Shown piece by piece: positions 57,870 through 64,000 of a stretch of DNA of 64,000 bases (its first letter is position 1; every line of letters starts with the position of its first letter). The stretch covers positions 97,017,198 to 97,081,197 of the forward strand of contig NC_080572.1 of assembly GCF_030247185.1 (NCBI RefSeq), given 5' to 3'. The DNA is from Malaya genurostris (lineage: Eukaryota; Arthropoda; Insecta; Diptera; Culicidae). The position numbers and the translations under genes were made by a program. The notes beneath the pieces were generated by a model. It was not told the DNA's origin and did no database searches. It saw only the letters and a program-made list of their open reading frames with translations.

Positions 57870-58360
57870 TAAGTTTGTATGTTTGTAACGCCATAACTTC
57901 GTAACTACTGAACCGTTCACCACTAAACTTGGCACAAGTACTTCTTGCTTTTCAGAGATAGTTTAAGGAGTATTTTTATAGGGGAGGGAGCGTAGAAAGT
58001 GTCGTTAACAAGGGTGGGTCATGAGATAATTAAATGAAGACCATAGAAACATTTTGCATAGCTTAGATATGACTATGCGGGGGTGGATGTAGCAAGTGCC
58101 TTTAACGGCATAGCTCCGAAAGTACTTAACGAATTGCTATCAAACTTGGCACATGTACTTCTTGCTTTTCAGAGATGGTCAAGAGCGTATTTTTAGCAAG
58201 GGAAGGGGTCATGAAAAATTCATATAACTTGACGAAATTTTTTTGAAGACCTAAGAAACATTTTGCTTACCGTAGATATGATTTTATGAGGGATGGTGCC
58301 TTTGAAAAAGGGGATGTAATGTTTGTAACGGCATAACTCCGGAACTACTCAACGGATTGC
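57870..58360 (+). repeat. Tandem repeat of about 215-bp period
   Basis: Three starts at 57889, 58103 and 58326 share TAACGSCATAACTYCGNAACTACT-type sequence, with AAACTTGGCACANGTACTTC and TTGCTTTTCAGAGATGGT in the first two. The units contain G-rich AGGGGAGGG stretches. It begins right after the fold-back right tip. Confidence 0.7.
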
Positions 58361-60315
58361 TTAAATTAAAATAGATTATAAGGTTATTTTGAGGATGAGA
58401 GAGTGCCCCGAACAAAGTGTAAGAAAAAACGAGTACGAGTACAGTATATTCCTAGCAACTAAGTGAGGTTCACAAAAATATTCACAAAAGGGAGGGGGAA
58501 TAAGTATTATCAGCATTGATCTGAATTGACGAAATCATACAATCAATGTGCATTTTATTATGTAAATTGAGAAAACTGTCGACTCAAGATGATTGAAATA
58601 AAATTACAACAACATTTGTATTTATTAACTGAATCATTATTCTGAGGTTTTCCTACCAGGCAGTGCAGTAAAACTTCATTCAATTCAATTGAAACTGAAT
58701 GTGGAACACATTGACGATCTTTTTAATGCAGTACACTTCACTCTCTGACACACACAATGTTTGCTGACGGCCCGAACGGGCAGCATTCAGTTCATCACTC
58801 GTTTCTCTTCAATCGAGGCTCAGTTTACCCACCGTTAGTTGATCTCAAAATATCTCTTTCAATAGTGTGAGAGCGGCGTTCAAATGAGGTTCATGTAAAC
58901 ATTCGAATTGTTTCAAGATAATAGATGAAAGACAAACCAGATAGCTGAAATATCAATCACTGAATACACATAAATTAATTGTTTCCTCCTTCAGTTTTCA
59001 TTTTTAGTACTTTAATCCATTTATAATTTTATTCGTTCGAACTTGCTTACTACCAAGAGCGAAGGCAATGAAGGAGCTACACTACTTGACACTCGAAACT
59101 GAGCAAGCAAAACTTCAAATGACTAGGTACGATTATTCAACTGACGATGAATTCCGGGAGCTTCACTTGAAAATGGCAGCAAAAGTCAAGTGAATTAGTA
59201 GGGATACGCTGACGGTCAGCGGCCATAAATTTCATTTTCATCTTATATTATTCGATTGAAAATGAAATTTTATCGCACTGCTCCCAGGTGGACGACTAAA
59301 ATGGCTAAAGCCTTAGTAAAATAAAGTATATAAAACGTTATTCTATAGTACGAATGTAGTTATGATGTTGAAAATCATTATCAGATGGAAAATTTCGAGC
59401 AATTACGTGGAAATAATGATGTCATAAAAATTTGTGTAAAGAGGAGGGAGTAGCAAGTGTTTATAGCCATGGAAGCCAAAGGTATTGTAGATCGAATGTG
59501 ACGAGGAAGTACGGAATACATTTGCGGATACATTTGCTCCGCTCCACACAAAGAGGAAAGCGCACTTCTTCTCAGTGTCCAGACAGACAGACTTTGAGTG
59601 CGTGCTTGTGTTGAAAGAAGCTGGTGCGAGAGAATAACATGCTCTTCGCACGAATCACTCTCACGTGCTCTCGCCTAAATACACCCAAGTGATCACTGAC
59701 GCGTGATGGTGAGCGAACACTTCTGTGAACTTTAATTAATAGAGAGTAGATCTGGTCTTGCTATGAAAAATTAGCAATGAAAACTGAAAATTTTACGATA
59801 GATTGTTTTATCTTGCTGATTTTGCGTGCCCCACGCTTCTTCTACGCAAACCATACACCAGAGTGCTCACCGGCGTGTACACCTCTGTGAAAGTATCTGC
59901 ATCCACCTGAGAGAATTTATTAGCCAATGCTCTAGCACTTTGGTGCGATTCAGTGGAAGAGGTAAAAGGAAATAAACAAACGCACTCATGATGCGTGCAC
60001 ACTTTATACAACAGTGGTGTGTATATTTGAAAGAGAAGAGCTCTCGTTGAAGTTGTCAGTGCATGGGAAAAATTTTGCTTGCTCTTCGCCACACAGAGGA
60101 GATGGACAGCTAGTTAAGAATAAAAGAGCACTACCTCGATGAAATCTACAGCTATGTATACTAGAATGTGAGTAATATAAGAAAAACTTCATTATAACAC
60201 TAAGTGGAATAAAACAGCTTTTTTATAGCCATCATTGGAGATATCGGAGTATGCATTCAGAAATAAACACAGGTACAGAAATGAAAATGATGATTCCGGA
60301 CTGATATTAAAAAAA
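58361..60315. other. No gene seen
   Basis: AT-rich with G+C-richer islands at 58740-58850 and 59440-60100. These contain overlapping minus-strand frames of 60-95 codons with no recognised domain. A short inverted repeat AATTTCATTTTCA / TGAAAATGAAATT spans 59227-59264. Confidence 0.35.
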
Positions 60316-61684
60316 ATTGTGCACGGAAACCCTCGCGATCGTGAAACAACCAAAATATTAGTTGTTTTTCTGAATTTGATTGGTTAAAATTTGGTACAAC
60401 TAATTGGTAGTCAAGACACACACCTTTCAATTTCAATAAAGCTTTTAATTACAACAACCGACCTTGTTTTTGATTTAACAGTTATGTGAGTTGAAAAACA
60501 AATCGGTTTTATTTGTTGTAGATATCACAATTAGGCATTTCAATTCAAGCAAAATTATTGATTTCGAATGACAACAAAATATTGCTTATTGATATACGTT
60601 CTGATTTTTTAAATGAAAATTTAGTATGTTAAGATATATAGAAAATATGTAATATTTAATTTAAATAATATATTATATTATGACGGTATAAATAAAAGTT
60701 AATATTGTTGTAGTAACAACATAATAGAAAAATAGACTAGAAACACGGTTTATATTCACTGAAATAATGATTGTTGATTTTTTAGAAAGTTACACAACAA
60801 ATTAATTGATTTCTATGATTGGTAACTGATTTGCGAAAAAACTAGTATATCAATTCAAAGTCTAATGAGATCCTATGTTCCTAAAACTTATTTTTAATTT
60901 TAAGCTTTCGGCAAAGGATCTCACTCATATCCTATCATGCTGAGTATTATTTTTAATGAAGCAGAAAAATGATATTACCTTCCATCTATCGGTATGACAA
61001 AACCTTTCGCAGCCCTCAGAATTATTCATTGAAACCATTTTTATTTTTGTTTTTATTATACTGTTTTTTAGTAGTGCTGGTGTTAACGAAACTTTCTAAT
61101 TGTGACCACTATATTACTTACGAACAAAAAGTTGAACCGAATGCTCTGATTTTTACTATTTGAGCCATTGCAACTTACAGTTTCAACAGATTATATGCAT
61201 GAATATTAAACATTTTCAATTTAATCACTTTGTTCATACAATTTTTCATTAACATGCATTTCACGATGGAGAATCAAGTTGATTTTAAGAACGCATAGAA
61301 TTCACTGGGTTCTAGTTTTGGTTAAACACGTTTTGTTAGTTGCAATATCTCTAACGGCTATCAGTTCTGTGCATAGCACTACTTTATATCAATCGTTTCT
61401 TCTTGTGACACCAGAGCAGTAAAGATGTAGATAATTTATCATCACATTATTATTCTGGCAACTAGTGTTATGATAAACATTAATTTACTATCATTCAAAA
61501 GTTACTCTTCAGGAGTATAATAAGCGAATTTCGTTTGCATGACAATGTTTAAGAAACGCGTTTGAATTTCAACTAAAGTAATGGTTAATTTTCCATTGCG
61601 ATTTTTGCTTTGTGCTGTTTTTGAAATTAGACAGCATTGAAAACAACATATTTTTCAACTACTTCAATATGTGCAAATCAAATA

Positions 61685-62944
61685 TTAGGTGTACAACTTT
61701 GCTTCCGCCGTTTTCCGATAGGTGGCTGTACCGGCTGAGACTGGTCAAAATACATAGATGATAATGCCTTTAGAGTGGGTGTGTACAGTGTCTAACGAAT
61801 TGTCATCGCCGTTTCAGTGATAGTTGTTCTTGTTTTCGTATTATTCACGCTCGAAAATGTCTGTTTATGTGCATAATTCTCGTCATTTACGGGAAGTTTT
61901 ACTTTTCTGTTACAATTCGAAAAAAAATGCAGCTGAAGCGCATCGAATGCTCTCAGAAACTTACGGTGATGCTGCTCTGAGTAAAAGAACGTGTCGGGAG
62001 TGGTTTCAACGTTTTAAAAATCACGATTTCGATGTCGAAGACAAACATGGTGTAAGAGAAAAAAAAACCTTCAAAGTTGAACAACTAGAAGCATTGCTTG
62101 ATGAAGATTCGTGCCAAACCCAAGAAGAGCTTGCCGAATCGTTGGGAGTGAGTCAAAAAGCCATTTCAAAACGTCTCAAAGCCATGTGCATGGTTCAGAA
62201 AGAAGGAAACTGGGTGCCGTACGAGTTGAAACCGAGGGACATCGAGCGCCGTCTATTTATATGTGAGCAACTGCTTTAAAGACAAAATCGTAAGGGGTTT
62301 TTACATCGAATCGTGACCGGTGATGAAAAGTTGGATCGATACGATAATTCTAAACGCAGAAAATCATGGGGAAAGTCCTGGCATGCTACTTCGTCGAAGG
62401 CAAAACCGAATATTCACGGCGCTAAGGTTATGATTTGTATTTGGTGGGATCTGCTCGGTGTGATTTACTACGAGCTCTTAAAACCGGGTGAAACCATCAC
62501 AGGAGATAGCAACCGAACGCAACTGATGCGCTTTAGTCGCGCGCTAAAAGAAAAGCGGCCACAATATCAAGAGCGTCATCCTCCAACACGACAATGCTCG
62601 GCCTCACGTCGCAAAAGTGGTCAAAAAGTACCTGGAAACGCTGAAATGGGAAGTCTTGCTCCACCCGCCGTATTCCCCAGATGTCGCCCCTTCTGACTTC
62701 CACCTATTCCGTTCGATGGCACACGGCCTGGCAGATCAACATTTTCAATCCTTCGAAGAGTTGGAAAAATGGATTGCTTCATGGATAGCGTCAAAAGAGG
62801 ACTCCTTTTTTCGAGCCGGGATCCGAAAATTTCCGGAAAGATGGGAGAAAGTTGTCGCTAGCGACGGACAATACTTTGAATAATACATCTGTAAGCACTT
62901 TTTCGCAATAAAACTTTTAATTTTGGAAAAAGTTGTAGACCTGA
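61685..62944 (+). mobile_element. Mariner, mauritiana (Mos1-like) type, full length
   Basis: 1260 bp between TA (61683-61684 and 62945-62946). The left tip TTAGGTGTACAAC and right tip (inverse) TCAGGTCTACAAC resemble Mos1-type termini with a few changes. It is a different subfamily from the two irritans-type copies. Confidence 0.85.
61857..62883 (+). pseudogene. Mariner transposase (mauritiana type), inactivated
   Basis: The start MSVYVHNSRHLREVLLFCYN is intact. It then shows KRTCREWFQRFKNHDFDVED, the second DNA-binding part SCQTQEELAESLGVSQKAIS, and the WVPYEL linker. CAA became TAA at 62277-62279 (after CEQLL). The first catalytic Asp is in TGDEK, with the usual Trp changed to Leu. A deletion around 62572-62578 shifts the frame so that LQHDNARPHVAKVV (second Asp) is read in another frame, which continues through HPPYSPDVAPSDFHLF (third Asp; DD34D family) to the intact end RWEKVVASDGQYFE. 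The expected length of about 345 residues is kept. Three breaks make it inactive. Confidence 0.88.
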
Positions 62945-62946
62945 TA

Positions 62947-63359
62947 GCACATTGGTTGAATCGACTAATTTTTAGTTAAAACAACAACTGCAAAAATAAA
63001 AAATTGCGAGATCGTGATGATTTTTTGATTGGATGGTTTTCCGTGTGTAATCGAAATATGTACTCAGCAAATTATACACACGCAAAAAAACACCGTTTGT
63101 AGATTTGCAATTATGTGAATAGAGATACTACCATATTCGTGCTAAAAAGCATCGTGTGCGTTGTAGCAATTCGAATGCGAACTTGTTTCATTAGAACTAC
63201 AGCTATTTCAATACAAACTAAATCAAACGTTTTTGATTCCCGTTTACTACTTCATTATCGTCGATGAAACAAGCTTCGAAGGAAACCCTTCGATTCTCGA
63301 AAATATTAAATTACGCGAAACGCGGTAATAAAAAAAAAATACATCGATATAACCTAATG
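62947..63359. other. No gene seen
   Basis: AT-rich right flank of the Mos1-like mariner. GGTTTTCCGTG at 63035-63045 faces CACGGAAACC at 60322 in inverse sense (see findings). Confidence 0.4.
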
Positions 63360-64000
63360 AAATCATAGGATGGTAAGTTTAAATTTCCAAACTACCGTGG
63401 CTTCTCGAAGTTTCTCGATTACATTTCGCTGTGGGCGTGCACAGATCGACCACCACACTGCCCTCAATGCGATTCCAGTAGTTCCCTGGATAGGATTGCA
63501 ATTTCCACCAAATCCACGAGCGCCCCATTCCATCCCGAAATTCGCCTCGGAAACCAAAGACCGTGGGCCACCCGCGATGCATTACCAAGTCTATGCAGCA
63601 GCAAAGCAGGCTGCCATGCGCAAATGATGAATAATTCCACCCACTGCATTTCCCAGTGGGCTTCCGGATTCGAGTGAAGTGAAACTTCAACTGTGAAATG
63701 AAATCCTCCCGCATTCCGGATGAACGGATGGGATAGTGATGGAACCAGATATACAAATCCGTCAGGCAGGACAAGAGCCGGCGTTGCATAGGATTGAAAT
63801 AGAAAGCATTATATGCACTGAAAATCTGCAATCTGATCGGTAGAGTGCGGAACGGTACCGTATATTGTCCAGAGAAAATGGAAAAATTATCGCTCTGATG
63901 AGTGTTTCATGAGATGCATTCAACAGGACAATTTGTGCCCTACGCCAAGCGAGCGAGATGAACTACATTTTTATACGCAACTGAATACACGCATCAGTCA
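63360..64000. other. Single-copy-looking G+C-richer segment at window end
   Basis: A stretch of balanced composition with frames of 60-150 codons on both strands that overlap each other and have no recognised domain. It matches nothing else in the window. It may be the edge of a host gene region beyond the window, but no splice or domain evidence was found. Confidence 0.3.

Noticed and set aside
63379..63831. 150-codon minus-strand frame at window end
   Set aside because: Overlaps an 85-codon frame on the opposite strand, no domain seen; kept only as an unresolved segment.

Overview
This 64 kb window looks like AT-rich, repeat-dense DNA from an insect, most probably a mosquito. The case for a mosquito rests on three things: three copies of a DD37E-type Tc1/mariner transposase of the kind first described from mosquitoes, a non-LTR retrotransposon resembling those of culicine mosquitoes, and many copies of an interspersed repeat whose end reads ACCACTAGGTGGATTAAAAC, a family I associate with mosquito genomes. 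Species cannot be read from the window. I found no intact host gene. One stretch (51349-51577, minus) looks like a possible exon. The rest reads as intergenic or intronic DNA dominated by transposable elements (TEs).

Layout. 1-489 is the end of a DD37E transposon. 3648-7340 is a hAT-like non-autonomous element with matching 17-bp termini and near-identical 8-bp target duplications; two smaller elements are nested inside it, one at TTAA and one with a perfect 8-bp duplication. 7.5-9.2 kb holds two copies of the interspersed repeat family (R1 here). 9-17 kb is mostly low-information DNA with tRNA-like SINE pieces and degenerate tandem repeats. 17.0-19.1 kb is a mosaic of LINE fragments (endonuclease and gag-like ORF1) broken by a mariner fragment. 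22.0-23.9 kb has the C-terminal end of an RTE-like LINE followed by a full-length but mutated irritans-type (Himar1-like) mariner. 28.0-29.8 kb is a DD37E transposon inserted into a tRNA-derived SINE. 34.2-37.6 kb is a long degenerate LINE (endonuclease and reverse transcriptase). 37.6-40.1 kb is a fold-back element remnant that received a third DD37E copy, which itself received a small MITE. 40-54 kb is R1 repeat, unique sequence, a TIR element holding a hAT-like element with a long palindrome, and a retro-insertion with a 15-bp duplication. 54.35-57.85 kb is a satellite-like fold-back element block hit by a MITE and by a second, internally deleted irritans-type mariner. 61.7-62.9 kb is a mauritiana-type (Mos1-like) mariner.

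The most informative feature is the layering of insertions. For at least five of them the pre-insertion site can be rebuilt from the two flanks and matches a second copy or repeat unit elsewhere in the window, so relative ages can be ordered from this sequence alone. Every transposase or reverse transcriptase seen carries at least one frameshift, nonsense change or deletion, so the locus looks like a graveyard of recently and anciently active elements rather than a source of active ones.
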